A DNA stretch of 64,000 bases from Limnobacter alexandrii (GTDB lineage: Bacteria; Pseudomonadota; Gammaproteobacteria; Burkholderiales; Burkholderiaceae_B). The stretch spans positions 226,976 through 290,975 of the forward strand of contig NZ_SWKN01000009.1 in the NCBI RefSeq assembly GCF_005871185.1. The letters run 5' to 3'. Of this stretch, positions 26,210-35,253 are shown one piece after another (within the stretch, counting starts at the first letter, position 1; each line of letters begins with the position of its first letter). Below the pieces are notes generated by a model. The model ran no database searches, was not told the origin of the DNA, and was given only the letters and a program-made list of their open reading frames with translations. A program made the position numbers and the translations under genes.

Positions 26210-28666
26210 TTAGACCACCTCCGCCAGTTGGATTGGAATGAACTGGCGCAAATCAACCTGCGCCTCTTTGGGCTTGTGCCACGGGTCTTCCTCAATGGCC
26301 AGCGCGGCTTGAAGCTCGGCCCACAAGGCATCGCGGTTGGCGACATCGTCAATTACTTTTGCCTTCACGTGTTCCAAACCAACGCGTTCCAGATAATGCA
26401 CCGTACGCTCCAGGTACCAGCCTTCTTTTCTGTACAACTGCAAGAAAGCACCGCTCACCGCCATGACTTCATCGGAGGTTTTCACGCGACACAGGAACTG
26501 GGCCACTTCGGTTTTAATGCCGCCGTTGCCACCCACATAAATTTCCCAACCGGAATCCACACCGATCACGCCCACATCTTTAATGCCACTTTCTGCGCAG
26601 TTGCGCGGGCAACCTGACACAGCCAGTTTTACTTTGTGAGGTGCGTACATTTTGAACAAACCGCGCTCCAGGTCTTTGCCCATCTGGGTGCTGTCTTGTG
26701 TTCCGAAGCGGCACCATTCGCTGCCCACACAGGTTTTCACGGTGCGCAAACCTTTGGCATAGGCATGGCCACTGGGCATGTCCAAATCTTTCCACACATC
26801 TTGCAAATCTTCTTTTTTCACACCCAGCAAATCGATACGCTGGCCACCAGTTACTTTCACCGTGGGAATGTTGTACTTGTCGACCACATCGGCAATGCGA
26901 CGCAATTCAGCGGCAGTTGTTTCACCGCCCCACATGCGTGGCACCACGGAATAGGTTTTGTCTTTTTGAATGTTGGCATGCGCACGCTCGTTGATGAAGC
27001 GGCTTTGTGGATCATCCACCGCCTCGCCAGGCCAAGAACTGATGAGGTAATAGTTCACAGCCGGGCGGCAACTTGCACAACCGTTGGGCGTGCGCCAATT
27101 CATGGTGGCGAACACCTCTTCTTTGGTGGTCAGGTGATGCTTGAAAATTGCATCACGAACAACCTGGTGACCATGATCGGTACAGCCACACATGGGTTTG
27201 GTTTTGGGCGTGGCGGAGTAATCGGCACCTGCGGTGCTCATCAAGATTTGCTCGCACAGCCCAGTGCATGAACCACAGCTTGCGCTGGCCTTGGTGTGCT
27301 TGCGCACTTCTTCAATGGTGAACAAACCCTTGGTTTTAATGGCCTGCACAATAGTGCCTTTGCACACGCCATTGCAACCACACACTTCATCGGTGTCTGC
27401 CATTTTGCTGGCCTGGCTTTGACCTTCATGGCCCGTGTCGCCGATGTTGTTTTGACCGAACATCAGCTTCTCGCGAATTTCCTTGATGGCTTTGCCTTCG
27501 CGCATCAACTTGAAATACCAGGAGCCATCCACCGTGTCGCCATACAGGCAGGCGCCCACCAGTTTATCTTCCTTGATCACCAGTTTTTTGTAAACGCCAC
27601 CAATCGGGTCGGAAAGCAGCAATTCTTCACAGCCCTCACCGCCCATGAAGTTACCGGCAGAAAACAAATCAACACCGGTGACTTTCAGCTTGGTGGAGGT
27701 GACTGAGCCCTCGTAACGGCCAATGCCGAACTGGGCCAGGTGGTTGGCACACACCTTGGCTTGTTCAAACAAGGGTGCAACCAAACCATAGGCCACACCG
27801 CGGTGACTGGCGCATTCGCCCACAGAATAGATTTTTGGATCGGTAATCGTTTGCATGGTGTCGTTGACCACAACACCCCGGTTGCACAACAGGCCACTTG
27901 TCGCGGCCAGTTTGTCGTTCGGGCGAATGCCCACGGCCATCACTACCAAATCAGCATCGTGAATATCACCATCGGCAAACTCAATTTTCGCAACGCGACC
28001 ATCTGGGCCTGCATGCAGCGCCTTTGTGTTTTTGGCCAGCAAGAATTTCAAACCTTTGGTTTCAAGACTTTTCTGCAACAGGCCTGCCGCGGTGGGGTCT
28101 AGTTGACGCTCCATGAGCCAGGTGGGCAAATGCACCACGCTCACATCCATGCCTTGAATGGCCAAACCGTTGGCCGCTTCCAAGCCCAACAAACCACCGC
28201 CAATCACAACAGCTTTTTTGTAATGCTTGGCAGCTTCCAACATGGCTTCGGTGTCAGCAATGTCGCGGTAGCCAATCACGCCGGGCAAATTGGAACCTGG
28301 CACCGGCAGGATGAATGAATTAGAGCCTGTGGCCAGCAGCAAGCGATCGTAGGGTGCCACCGTACCATCGGCACATTTCACCAAGCGTTTCACGCGATCA
28401 ATTTCCGTGACTTCTCGACCCACGTGCAAAGTAATGTTGTTGCTGGTGTACCAGTCCCAATCATTGAGCACGATTTCTTCAAACTTCTGCTCTCCAGCCA
28501 ACACGGGCGAAAGCATGATCCGGTTGTAATTGGGATGCGGCTCTGCGCCAAACACGGTGATTTCATACAAATCAGGGGCAAGCTTGATCAGCTCTTCAAC
28601 CACCCGGATACCGGCCATGCCGTTACCAATTACCACCAGCTTCTGTTTTTTGACGGACATCAGCAT
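26210..28666 (-). CDS. nirB: Nitrite reductase [NAD(P)H] large subunit
   Basis: 818 residues. It reduces nitrite to ammonium with six electrons from NAD(P)H. In order: FAD/NAD-binding domains (LVVIGNGMAGIRVVEEL, ~10-26; AVVIGGGLLGLEAANGLA), two BFD-type [2Fe-2S] modules (CGCNGVCKGT with CGSCTGLC; CGCTDHGHQ with CASCRPAVN), and the sulfite/nitrite reductase half with the sirohaem-[4Fe-4S] ligands CVGSEWCRFGTQ and SGCPRNCAESG. ATG at 28666, with a second in-frame ATG two codons on. First gene of nirBD-nasA-ybiB-baiN, preceded by the leader and sigma54 promoter described separately. Confidence 0.96.
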   Translation of the reverse strand: MLMSVKKQKLVVIGNGMAGIRVVEELIKLAPDLYEITVFGAEPHPNYNRIMLSPVLAGEQKFEEIVLNDWDWYTSNNITLHVGREVTEIDRVKRLVKCADGTVAPYDRLLLATGSNSFILPVPGSNLPGVIGYRDIADTEAMLEAAKHYKKAVVIGGGLLGLEAANGLAIQGMDVSVVHLPTWLMERQLDPTAAGLLQKSLETKGLKFLLAKNTKALHAGPDGRVAKIEFADGDIHDADLVVMAVGIRPNDKLAATSGLLCNRGVVVNDTMQTITDPKIYSVGECASHRGVAYGLVAPLFEQAKVCANHLAQFGIGRYEGSVTSTKLKVTGVDLFSAGNFMGGEGCEELLLSDPIGGVYKKLVIKEDKLVGACLYGDTVDGSWYFKLMREGKAIKEIREKLMFGQNNIGDTGHEGQSQASKMADTDEVCGCNGVCKGTIVQAIKTKGLFTIEEVRKHTKASASCGSCTGLCEQILMSTAGADYSATPKTKPMCGCTDHGHQVVRDAIFKHHLTTKEEVFATMNWRTPNGCASCRPAVNYYLISSWPGEAVDDPQSRFINERAHANIQKDKTYSVVPRMWGGETTAAELRRIADVVDKYNIPTVKVTGGQRIDLLGVKKEDLQDVWKDLDMPSGHAYAKGLRTVKTCVGSEWCRFGTQDSTQMGKDLERGLFKMYAPHKVKLAVSGCPRNCAESGIKDVGVIGVDSGWEIYVGGNGGIKTEVAQFLCRVKTSDEVMAVSGAFLQLYRKEGWYLERTVHYLERVGLEHVKAKVIDDVANRDALWAELQAALAIEEDPWHKPKEAQVDLRQFIPIQLAEVV

Positions 28667-28687
28667 ATATTCAATCCCAATTTACCC

Positions 28688-28732
28688 AAAAAAAAACGGC
28701 CTCCGGCTGCACGAAGCAGCACGGACGCCGTT
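28688..28732 (-). terminator. Intrinsic terminator (attenuator) in the nirB leader
   Basis: The leftward RNA has an interrupted stem (ACGGC, CCG and CUGC on the 5' side; GCAG, CGG and GCCGU on the 3' side) with a UUCGU loop, followed by nine U (28696-28688). It ends 22 bases before the nirB start. As it stands between the promoter and the operon it must be overcome for expression. Its 5' arm contains the loop and 3' stem half of hairpin P2, so the two cannot form together. Confidence 0.9.
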
Positions 28733-28811
28733 GTCCAACTCCCTTGGCCACTTGCGCAACCGTGGGAGACCTGTCAATCCACCTGCAGATCGCCGCCGTT
28801 GACGACCTACA
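28723..28811 (-). promoter_or_regulatory. Two-hairpin ANTAR (NasT) target in the nirB leader RNA
   Basis: P1 (28811-28784) is an 11-bp stem, eight Watson-Crick and three G-U pairs, with hexaloop AACGGC. P2 (28736-28723) is GGAC/GUCC with the identical hexaloop AACGGC. Both have A at loop position 1 and G at position 4, the signature of RNAs bound by ANTAR antiterminators. A third stem, CUCCC/GGGAG (28768-28739), fills the 47-base linker. P2 overlaps the terminator's 5' arm, so NasT binding should block termination. The ANTAR protein NasT and sensor NasS are encoded at 37.6-39.2 kb. Confidence 0.88.
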
Positions 28812-28820
28812 TCCGGGTTA

Positions 28821-28837
28821 ATGCAAGGGTCGTGCCA
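28821..28837 (-). promoter_or_regulatory. Sigma54 (RpoN) promoter of nirBD-nasA
   Basis: Leftward TGGCACGACCCTTGCAT is a near-perfect match to the -24/-12 consensus TGGCAC-N5-TTGCW. Counting from the GG at -24 or the GC at -12 both put transcription start at 28811, the first base of hairpin P1. An NtrC-like half site TGCACCA lies just upstream (28856-28862, plus strand). Sigma54 use implies nitrogen control by NtrC. Confidence 0.88.
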
Positions 28838-28925
28838 GCCATTTCGACATGGTTTTGCACCACAAAGAGGCTGTTTTTATTGAAATGGGATGAAATTGGG
28901 CTGGGCGGCTGGCACCCAACTAGTG

Positions 28926-28957
28926 CAGCGCACCATTCTGCGTAGAACGGTGCGCTG
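28926..28957. terminator. Long hairpin after the S15 hydrolase gene
   Basis: CAGCGCACC and GGTGCGCTG plus four more pairs form a 13-pair stem with one mismatch and a GCGT loop, directly after the stop of the leftward hydrolase gene. No clear U-tract follows on that strand, so it may slow or end transcription or protect the mRNA end. Confidence 0.6.
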
Positions 28958-28962
28958 TTTGA

Positions 28963-30855
28963 TTACAGTGCGCAGAAGCCTGTAGGATCTTGAATCCGAT
29001 TGGGCAAGGCCACGCTGGCGCTGACGCTAACAGGCACTGGCAAACGGTTGAAGCTGCTGACAAACACCGGGCTGTATCCCTGAACAGTCAGGGTGAGTGA
29101 ATCCCCCTCCTTAAGCTGAACAGAAATGCCGGGCAGATCAATGGCTTTCTCGCCGTACCCCTTCAAGGGCGTGACCTGATCGTGCAACACGGTTTGCGTG
29201 CCATCCGCGCGTTTCAGTCCAAGCCCCAGGTAAACAATGGGCGACTCGGGCGAGGCTGGGCCAATAGGCTCCACTTTCACGGTGGCTTTGGGCGTGCCTA
29301 CAAAACAGCCTTTCTCATTGGCATTGTTCAGTTCCACATAAACAGGCTGCGCAAGTTGAGCCGCCTGTGTTGAGGTTAAACCTGTAAACAGGCCCGCCAC
29401 ACCCGCCGTCACCTGCGTGGGCGCACTGAACGCTGAAGCTACACGCACACCTTCCAGCTTGGGTCGATTCGATGAATTGGACTTCACTTCAATCGCAGTG
29501 GGATCGTTTCTGCTGTCCTCTAGCACAGCAGCAATTTCTGGCAAGGGCAGAGGATCGAAACCCAGGTAACTCGGCGAACGGGCTTGCCGACTACCCACCA
29601 AATGCTGCGCCAGAAACTGGAACATCATGTTTTTTAGAGGAAGAATACAGCGGCCAGTTGCTGCATCCCAATTGGCTACGGGGCATTTGTTCTGCGCGGT
29701 TTTTAGCCAAACCAGGCTTTCATTGAAGGCGTATTTGGCACCGGTGCCTTCCAGCGCTACGTTGGGGTCTTGTTGAACGCCCAAGGCATTGAGCAGGTGC
29801 CCGTATTTGACGAACAACAATTTTGCGTCAGCATTCACCTTGCGATAGCACTCAAAGTTCTGAATCGCTTCATTCAGGTTGAACAAAACATCGGTGGCAC
29901 CTTGAATAAAAAACGCGGGTACATCGGTTTTCAGGGTCAAGCCCCTGGGCAGGTTGGCCGACAAATCGCAGTAGGAGATGGAACCTTGCGAGCCCAATCG
30001 TTTCACGATTTCGTCGGACACCACTCCGGTGGTGTTGGCCTCGGCCAATCCCTGGAACAAAAATGGATCGTAACGGCCCCGATTGCTTTCCAAACCACCC
30101 GCCACCAATCCGTTCAGGTAGGTGGTTTTGGGCACGCCGCCGGGGTTCAGGCTGTAACGCAGGTCGTACCAGGTGCCATTGGGCACCATGGCATCAATGC
30201 GGGAATCAAGCCCGCTACCAATCAGTTGAAAGGCACCGCCATAACTGCGACCAATGGTGCCCACCACCGGGTTCAACGTCCCGGCCTTGCTGCGGTAGCC
30301 CAGGTTGGGCAAATTGGCCTCGGCCCAATCCAGGATGGTTTTGAAGTCTTTTCCCTCAAAATCAGGATCAAGAATGGTGACATTGCCACCGGTTTCGCCG
30401 TGGCCGCGCTGATCATAAGAAATTACATACCAACCGGCTCGGCCAGCCACAGGGTTTTTCTCGTTGTAAGCCACCTGCAGGGTGTCCACACCAATTTCAG
30501 ATGTTTGCGCGGCTTCGTCAAAATCAAGTGTGGCGGCACGGGTGCCTCCAAAGCCATGGGAGTGCAGCAACAAAGGGGTCGCCTCACCGGCATCCAATTC
30601 AGGAAAATAGACAGTCAACGCCAAGTCAGTGCCATCAAAAGCCGGAATGACCACCTGCTCAACACGCGCCATATGGCCTGTTGCTGCTTGCTGGTTTTTA
30701 ACCCGCAACGGCATCTCAGTTTCAGACGGGCTAACGCCACCACCGCCGCTGGAGCCCGAATTGCCGACGATTGTCGGATCGGTTTCCGACAGACAACCCG
30801 CAAGACCAACTGCCACCAGCAGGGGTCCCAGCACTCTGGTGACTCCGATCAACAT
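28963..30855 (-). CDS. Predicted lipoprotein hydrolase of the S15 (Xaa-Pro dipeptidyl-peptidase/CocE) superfamily
   Basis: 630 residues. The N-terminus is a lipoprotein signal (VAVGLAGC, Cys21), followed by a Gly/Ser linker. An alpha/beta-hydrolase core shows LLLHSHGFGGTRAAT (oxyanion region), YVISYDQRGHGETGG, and the nucleophile elbow GTIGRSYGGAF; later Asp and His residues (QGATDVLFNL; VKYGHLLNA) complete a triad. A C-terminal beta domain resembles the X-Pro peptidase C-terminal fold. It probably acts on peptides or esters outside the cytoplasmic membrane; the substrate is unknown. It stands alone, divergent from tsaD. Confidence 0.8.
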   Translation of the reverse strand: MLIGVTRVLGPLLVAVGLAGCLSETDPTIVGNSGSSGGGGVSPSETEMPLRVKNQQAATGHMARVEQVVIPAFDGTDLALTVYFPELDAGEATPLLLHSHGFGGTRAATLDFDEAAQTSEIGVDTLQVAYNEKNPVAGRAGWYVISYDQRGHGETGGNVTILDPDFEGKDFKTILDWAEANLPNLGYRSKAGTLNPVVGTIGRSYGGAFQLIGSGLDSRIDAMVPNGTWYDLRYSLNPGGVPKTTYLNGLVAGGLESNRGRYDPFLFQGLAEANTTGVVSDEIVKRLGSQGSISYCDLSANLPRGLTLKTDVPAFFIQGATDVLFNLNEAIQNFECYRKVNADAKLLFVKYGHLLNALGVQQDPNVALEGTGAKYAFNESLVWLKTAQNKCPVANWDAATGRCILPLKNMMFQFLAQHLVGSRQARSPSYLGFDPLPLPEIAAVLEDSRNDPTAIEVKSNSSNRPKLEGVRVASAFSAPTQVTAGVAGLFTGLTSTQAAQLAQPVYVELNNANEKGCFVGTPKATVKVEPIGPASPESPIVYLGLGLKRADGTQTVLHDQVTPLKGYGEKAIDLPGISVQLKEGDSLTLTVQGYSPVFVSSFNRLPVPVSVSASVALPNRIQDPTGFCAL

Positions 30856-30946
30856 TAAATGTCTCCAAGTTGTAATGTTTCGACTATTACCCTCTCTTGA
30901 ACCTTTTCAGATTCAATTGCTTAGCGAAGCAAGGCTAAAATAAGGT

Positions 30947-32047
30947 TTGGTTCTGTTTTGGTTGCCCCGATTGATTGCCTTTGAAAACCCTCCAAAAATT
31001 GTGCTCGGCTTCGAAAGCTCTTGCGACGAAACCGGTGTGGCGCTCTGCACCACCGACGGCCGCATACTGGGGCAGGCCCTGTATTCACAAATTGCCATGC
31101 ACAAAGACTACGGCGGTGTGGTGCCTGAACTGGCCTCACGAGACCACATTCGCCGTTTGATTCCCTTGATGGAAGACACTTTTGCGCAAGCAGGCATTTC
31201 AATGGCCGAAGTGGACGCAATTGCTGTAACCACCGGTCCTGGCTTGCCCGGCGCCCTGATGGCGGGTTGTGCCTTCGCGTATAGCCTGGCCATGGGCTTA
31301 AACTTGCCTGTCATTGCCGTACACCACCTGGAAGGGCATTTGCTATCGCCTTTGCTTTCTGCCAACCCACCCGCGTTCCCATTCACTGCACTTCTGGTCA
31401 GCGGTGGGCACACCCAACTCATGGGTGTGGAGGGCATGGGGCGTTACACCTTACTCGGTGAAACATTGGATGATGCTGCGGGTGAAGCCTTTGACAAAAC
31501 TGCAAAAATGATCGGCCTGCCCTATCCTGGCGGCCCCGCCCTGTCGAAACTGGCAGAAGGTGGGAACCCGGAGCGCTTTAAGCTTCCCCACCCCATGTTG
31601 CACAGTGGGGACTTCATGTTCAGCTTTTCTGGATTGAAAACCGCCGTGCTCACCACCGCCATGAAACTGGCAGGTGTGAAGCAACCTTCTGAAACCATGG
31701 TGATCAGCGACACTGACAAAGCGGACCTTGCGGCCAGCTTTCAAGCGGCTATTGTAGAAACACTGGTCAAGAAAGCATTGGCAGCTTGCCTACAGCAAGA
31801 CCATAAACGTTTGGTTGTTGCAGGCGGCGTGGGTGCCAATAAATTGCTGAGAGAACAATTGGTGAAAGCAGCGCGCAAGCGTGGTGTAGAGGTTTACTTT
31901 CCCGAGTTAAGCCTGTGCACCGACAACGGGGCAATGATTGCCTTTGCAGGCGCCATGCAATTGGCTGAGAACCCGACGCTGCTGGAGAAGCGGGAGTACG
32001 GCATGTTTACCCGACCGAGGTGTGAGTTGGCAACGTCTAACAGTTAG
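30947..32047 (+). CDS. tsaD: tRNA N6-adenosine threonylcarbamoyltransferase
   Basis: Up to 366 residues. TsaD (with TsaB/TsaE) transfers threonylcarbamoyl to A37 of tRNAs that read ANN codons. Conserved parts: [28 protein letters not shown], the metal-binding [18 protein letters not shown], and [13 protein letters not shown]. The start is uncertain: there is no ATG before the first conserved strand. In-frame TTG codons lie at 30947, 30962 and 30971 and a GTG at 31001; TTG 30962 or 30971 would give a normal length. Divergent from the hydrolase gene. Confidence 0.95.
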   Translation: MVLFWLPRLIAFENPPKIVLGFESSCDETGVALCTTDGRILGQALYSQIAMHKDYGGVVPELASRDHIRRLIPLMEDTFAQAGISMAEVDAIAVTTGPGLPGALMAGCAFAYSLAMGLNLPVIAVHHLEGHLLSPLLSANPPAFPFTALLVSGGHTQLMGVEGMGRYTLLGETLDDAAGEAFDKTAKMIGLPYPGGPALSKLAEGGNPERFKLPHPMLHSGDFMFSFSGLKTAVLTTAMKLAGVKQPSETMVISDTDKADLAASFQAAIVETLVKKALAACLQQDHKRLVVAGGVGANKLLREQLVKAARKRGVEVYFPELSLCTDNGAMIAFAGAMQLAENPTLLEKREYGMFTRPRCELATSNS

Positions 32048-32664
32048 CACGAGGTGGGCTTTTGCTCACTTGCTGGTGTCGATAACTCAATCACCTTGTT
32101 TACAGCCCGATCAGCTTGGGTTTCAATCTCCCGCCTGAAAACCTGGTTTTCCCTTTTTGAGATTCACCCTGACTCACCTCGCTCGGCAAAAGACATGGCC
32201 GAGTCTCGGTGCCGGCCTTTGGCCGACCGTGGCGGGTGAATTCAAACGGGCAGGTTTTCTTGAAGGCGAGGCGATCGAAACACCGCCGCCAATTGGGCTG
32301 TTGCGCCAGTGGTGAGGCGGAGCTGAACTTGCAAGTGGCAGCGCACGGGAGGTTTTAAGCCAACTCGGCAGTGGGATTGCTTGGGACGCACTTCAAGAAA
32401 ACCGCCCCGTTTGAGTTTAGTCGCAGCGTTCGGCGTTAAGCCGACACCGAGACTCGGCCATGTCTTTTGCCGAGCGAGGTGAGCAAGAATAAAGTCAAAA
32501 AGGGATTCAGCGGTTTTCAGTGCGACACAAGTAACCCACGTCGAGTTGGCAAAACAAACCGGCAATTCACTTTTGACTAACAAGCAAAACTGCTTCGGGC
32601 AAGCACCAATTACCATTCACACAATAATTGAGTATGCTTAAAAGCTGTCAAAGAGGTACCCCCT
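32048..32664. other. 617-base intergenic region between tsaD and glcD, mostly a large inverted repeat
   Basis: No convincing gene. Most of the region is the imperfect inverted repeat listed next. A 124-codon leftward frame (32242-32616) runs through the repeat but looks like no known protein and is rejected. The last ~80 bases should hold the glcD promoter; GAGGTACC before the glcD ATG is its ribosome site. Confidence 0.6.
32088..32577. repeat. Large imperfect inverted repeat with a perfect 39-bp core in each arm
   Basis: 32173-32211 and 32445-32483 are exact reverse complements over 39 bases. Similarity continues on both sides: inward (both arms have CAAACGGG.. and GGTTTTCTTGAAG) and outward (TCCCTTTTTGA, CTGAAAACC, and TGGGTT words), giving arms of about 200 bases around a ~110-base centre. 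No transposase or target-site duplication was recognised. It may be two copies of an intergenic repeat in opposite orientation, a non-autonomous element, or a strongly folded RNA. Outer limits are approximate. Confidence 0.75.
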
Positions 32665-34155
32665 ATGAATGCGCCCACCGAAGACTTTGTACTGAACGCT
32701 GCTCAACGCGCAGAGGTCATCGCAGGACTCAACAAGATTCTGCCCGCCCACGCTGTATTGCACGAAGTAGAAGACACCAAACCCTATGAATGCGATGGTT
32801 TAAGCCTGTTTCGCCAGTTGCCCATGGTAGTGGCCTTGCCCGACACCGAAGAACAGGTCATAGAAATCCTGAAACTGGCCAACCGCCTGAACGTGCCCGT
32901 GGTGGCGCGAGGTGCCGGCACAGGTTTGTCTGGCGGCGCACAACCCCACAAGCACGGCATTTTGCTGGGCATGGCCAAGTTCAACAAAATTCTAAAAGTA
33001 GATGTGCAATCTCGTAGTGCGGTGGTGCAACCCGGCGTGCGCAACCTGGCTATTTCTGAAGCCGTAGCCCAGCACCAGTTGTACTATGCGCCCGACCCTT
33101 CCAGCCAAATTGCCTGCACCATCGGCGGCAACGTGGCCGAAAACAGCGGCGGCGTGCACTGCCTGAAATATGGTCTGACCGTGCACAACGTGCTGAAAGT
33201 TCGCGCCATTACTATTGAGGGTGAAGTGGTTGAGTTCGGCTCCGAAGCACCCGATGCACCCGGCCTGGAATTGCTGAACCTGGTGATCGGTTCGGAAGGC
33301 ATGCTGGCTGTGGTTACAGAGGTGACCGTGAAGCTGGTACCCAAGCCCGCCTTGGCGCAGGTGATTATGGCCAGCTTCGACGACGTGGCCAATGCAGGCA
33401 ATGCAGTGGCAGCCGTGATCGCCGCGGGCATTATCCCGGCCGGGCTTGAAATGATGGACAAGCGCGCCAGCCAAATGGTGGAGCCCTTTGTGAAAGCGGG
33501 TTACGACACCGAAGCCGAGGCCATTCTGCTGCTGGAAAGCGATGGCACACCCGAAGAAGTGGCCGAAGAAATTGCAGAAATGAGCCGCGTGCTGAACGGC
33601 TGCGGTGCCACCGCCATCAAGGTATCGCAAAGCGAGGCAGAGCGCTTAAAGTTTTGGGCGGGTCGCAAGAACGCATTTCCGGCTGCTGGCCGCGTGTCGC
33701 CCGACTACTACTGCATGGACGGCACCATTCCCCGCCGCCGCTTGGCCGATGTGCTCAATGCCATCACCGAGATGGAAAAGAAATACGACATGCGCTGCGC
33801 CAACGTATTTCATGCAGGCGATGGCAATTTGCACCCATTAATTTTATTCGATGCCAACAAGCCTGAAGAAATTAAACGTGCTGAAGATTTCGGCGCAGAA
33901 ATTCTGGAACTGTGCGTGGAAGTGGGTGGCACAGTGACCGGTGAACATGGCGTGGGCATCGAGAAAATCAACCAGATGTGCGTTCAGTTTTCACGCGCTG
34001 AACTGGATGCATTTTTCGCTGTGAAGAAAGCCTTCGATGAGCCCGGTTTGCTCAACCCCGGCAAAGCCATTCCAACCCTGCACCGCTGCGCTGAATATGG
34101 CCGCATGCATGTACATGGTGGCCAGGTACCTTTCGCAGACCTTCCCCGCTTTTAA
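32665..34155 (+). CDS. glcD: Glycolate oxidase, FAD-linked subunit GlcD
   Basis: 496 residues. It oxidises glycolate to glyoxylate with bound FAD. The PCMH-type FAD domain shows PVVARGAGTGLSGGA (~79-93), PGVRNLAISEAVA and IGGNVAENSGGVHCLKYG (~153-170), and the C-terminal substrate domain has VFHAGDGNLHPLILFD and TGEHGVGIEKINQM. ATG at 32665 with GAGG upstream. First gene of glcD-glcE-glcF, with 12- and 9-base gaps, so one transcript. No glcC regulator or glcB is next to it here. Confidence 0.94.
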   Translation: MNAPTEDFVLNAAQRAEVIAGLNKILPAHAVLHEVEDTKPYECDGLSLFRQLPMVVALPDTEEQVIEILKLANRLNVPVVARGAGTGLSGGAQPHKHGILLGMAKFNKILKVDVQSRSAVVQPGVRNLAISEAVAQHQLYYAPDPSSQIACTIGGNVAENSGGVHCLKYGLTVHNVLKVRAITIEGEVVEFGSEAPDAPGLELLNLVIGSEGMLAVVTEVTVKLVPKPALAQVIMASFDDVANAGNAVAAVIAAGIIPAGLEMMDKRASQMVEPFVKAGYDTEAEAILLLESDGTPEEVAEEIAEMSRVLNGCGATAIKVSQSEAERLKFWAGRKNAFPAAGRVSPDYYCMDGTIPRRRLADVLNAITEMEKKYDMRCANVFHAGDGNLHPLILFDANKPEEIKRAEDFGAEILELCVEVGGTVTGEHGVGIEKINQMCVQFSRAELDAFFAVKKAFDEPGLLNPGKAIPTLHRCAEYGRMHVHGGQVPFADLPRF

Positions 34156-34167
34156 AAGAACGAGACC

Positions 34168-35244
34168 ATGAGCGACTTTATTGACGACCTGTGCAAACGG
34201 GTTGAACTGGCTGCACGCAACAAAACGCAACTTCGCCCCGTGGGCGGCGGCACCAAGAATTTTTACGGTGGCCCCCTGCAAGGCGAGGAAGTGGACATGC
34301 GCCAATGGGCGGGCATTGTGGAATACGAGCCCACCGAATTGGTGATCACTGTAAAGCCTGGCACTGCCTTGGCTGAAGTGGAAGCTGCCCTTGCTGCTGA
34401 AAAGCAGGAACTGGCGTTCGAGCCGCCCAGGCTGGGTGCCAACGGCACCATTGGTGGCGCGATTGTCAGCGGCCTTGCCGGACCCGCACGCCTGAGTAAA
34501 GGTGGCGTGAAAGATTATGTGCTGGGTTGCACCTTGCTGGACGGCAAAGGCCAGTTGTTGCACTTCGGTGGCGTGGTCATGAAAAACGTGGCGGGTTACG
34601 ACGTGGCGCGAGTGATTCCCGGCAGCATGGGCACGCTTGGCATTGCAACCGAATTGTCGATCAAGGTGATGCCAGTTGCACCAGCAGAGGCCACGCTGCA
34701 ATTCGACATGGATGTGAACAAAGCAATAGCTCAAAGCAATGAATGGCTATCGAAACCCCTTCCAATTTCTGCCACGTTTTTCGACAACGGCAAGCTGACA
34801 GTTCGCCTGCGCGGTGCCAGTGCTGCCGTGCAGGCAGCGCTGAAAAACATGGGCGGGCAGGAGATGGAAAGCCAGCAGGCGCAAGCCTTCTGGACCAGCG
34901 TGCGCGACCAGCAACATGCATTCTTCAAAGCCGAAGGCGATTTGTGGCGAATGGCCGTGCCGCCCACCACCGTTGATTTGGCCATGCATGGTCAAAGTGT
35001 GCACGAGTGGGGCAGTGGACTGCGCTGGCTTCGCGCCGATGCTGGCGTAACGGCAGAGCAAATTCGCGCCACCGCCAAACGCGTGGGCGGCCACGCCACC
35101 CTGTACCGCACCGGCAACGACGCCGCACGCGTGCACGCATTCCAGCAACCCGATGCGGTCATGCTGAAACTGCAACGCCGTCTGAAAGAACAATTCGACC
35201 CGGCTGGTGTGTTCAGCATCAACCGCCTGTCACCCATTTTGTAA
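34168..35244 (+). CDS. glcE: Glycolate oxidase, FAD-binding subunit GlcE
   Basis: 358 residues, shorter than GlcD and related to its FAD domain: RPVGGGTKNFYGG (~28-40), ELVITVKPGTALAEVEAAL, and GGAIVSGLAGPARLSKGGVKDYVLG (in parts), VVMKNVAGYDVARVIPGS. It forms the glycolate oxidase complex with GlcD and the iron-sulfur subunit GlcF. ATG 34168 follows glcD by 12 bases. Confidence 0.93.
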   Translation: MSDFIDDLCKRVELAARNKTQLRPVGGGTKNFYGGPLQGEEVDMRQWAGIVEYEPTELVITVKPGTALAEVEAALAAEKQELAFEPPRLGANGTIGGAIVSGLAGPARLSKGGVKDYVLGCTLLDGKGQLLHFGGVVMKNVAGYDVARVIPGSMGTLGIATELSIKVMPVAPAEATLQFDMDVNKAIAQSNEWLSKPLPISATFFDNGKLTVRLRGASAAVQAALKNMGGQEMESQQAQAFWTSVRDQQHAFFKAEGDLWRMAVPPTTVDLAMHGQSVHEWGSGLRWLRADAGVTAEQIRATAKRVGGHATLYRTGNDAARVHAFQQPDAVMLKLQRRLKEQFDPAGVFSINRLSPIL

Positions 35245-35253
35245 GTAGAACGC

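Noticed and set aside
29770..30858. 362-codon frame opposite the S15 hydrolase gene
   Set aside because: Antisense shadow of a clear hydrolase gene; composition follows the third-position bias of the real gene.
32242..32616. 124-codon leftward frame between tsaD and glcD
   Set aside because: It runs through the large inverted repeat, has no ribosome site and its product resembles no protein.
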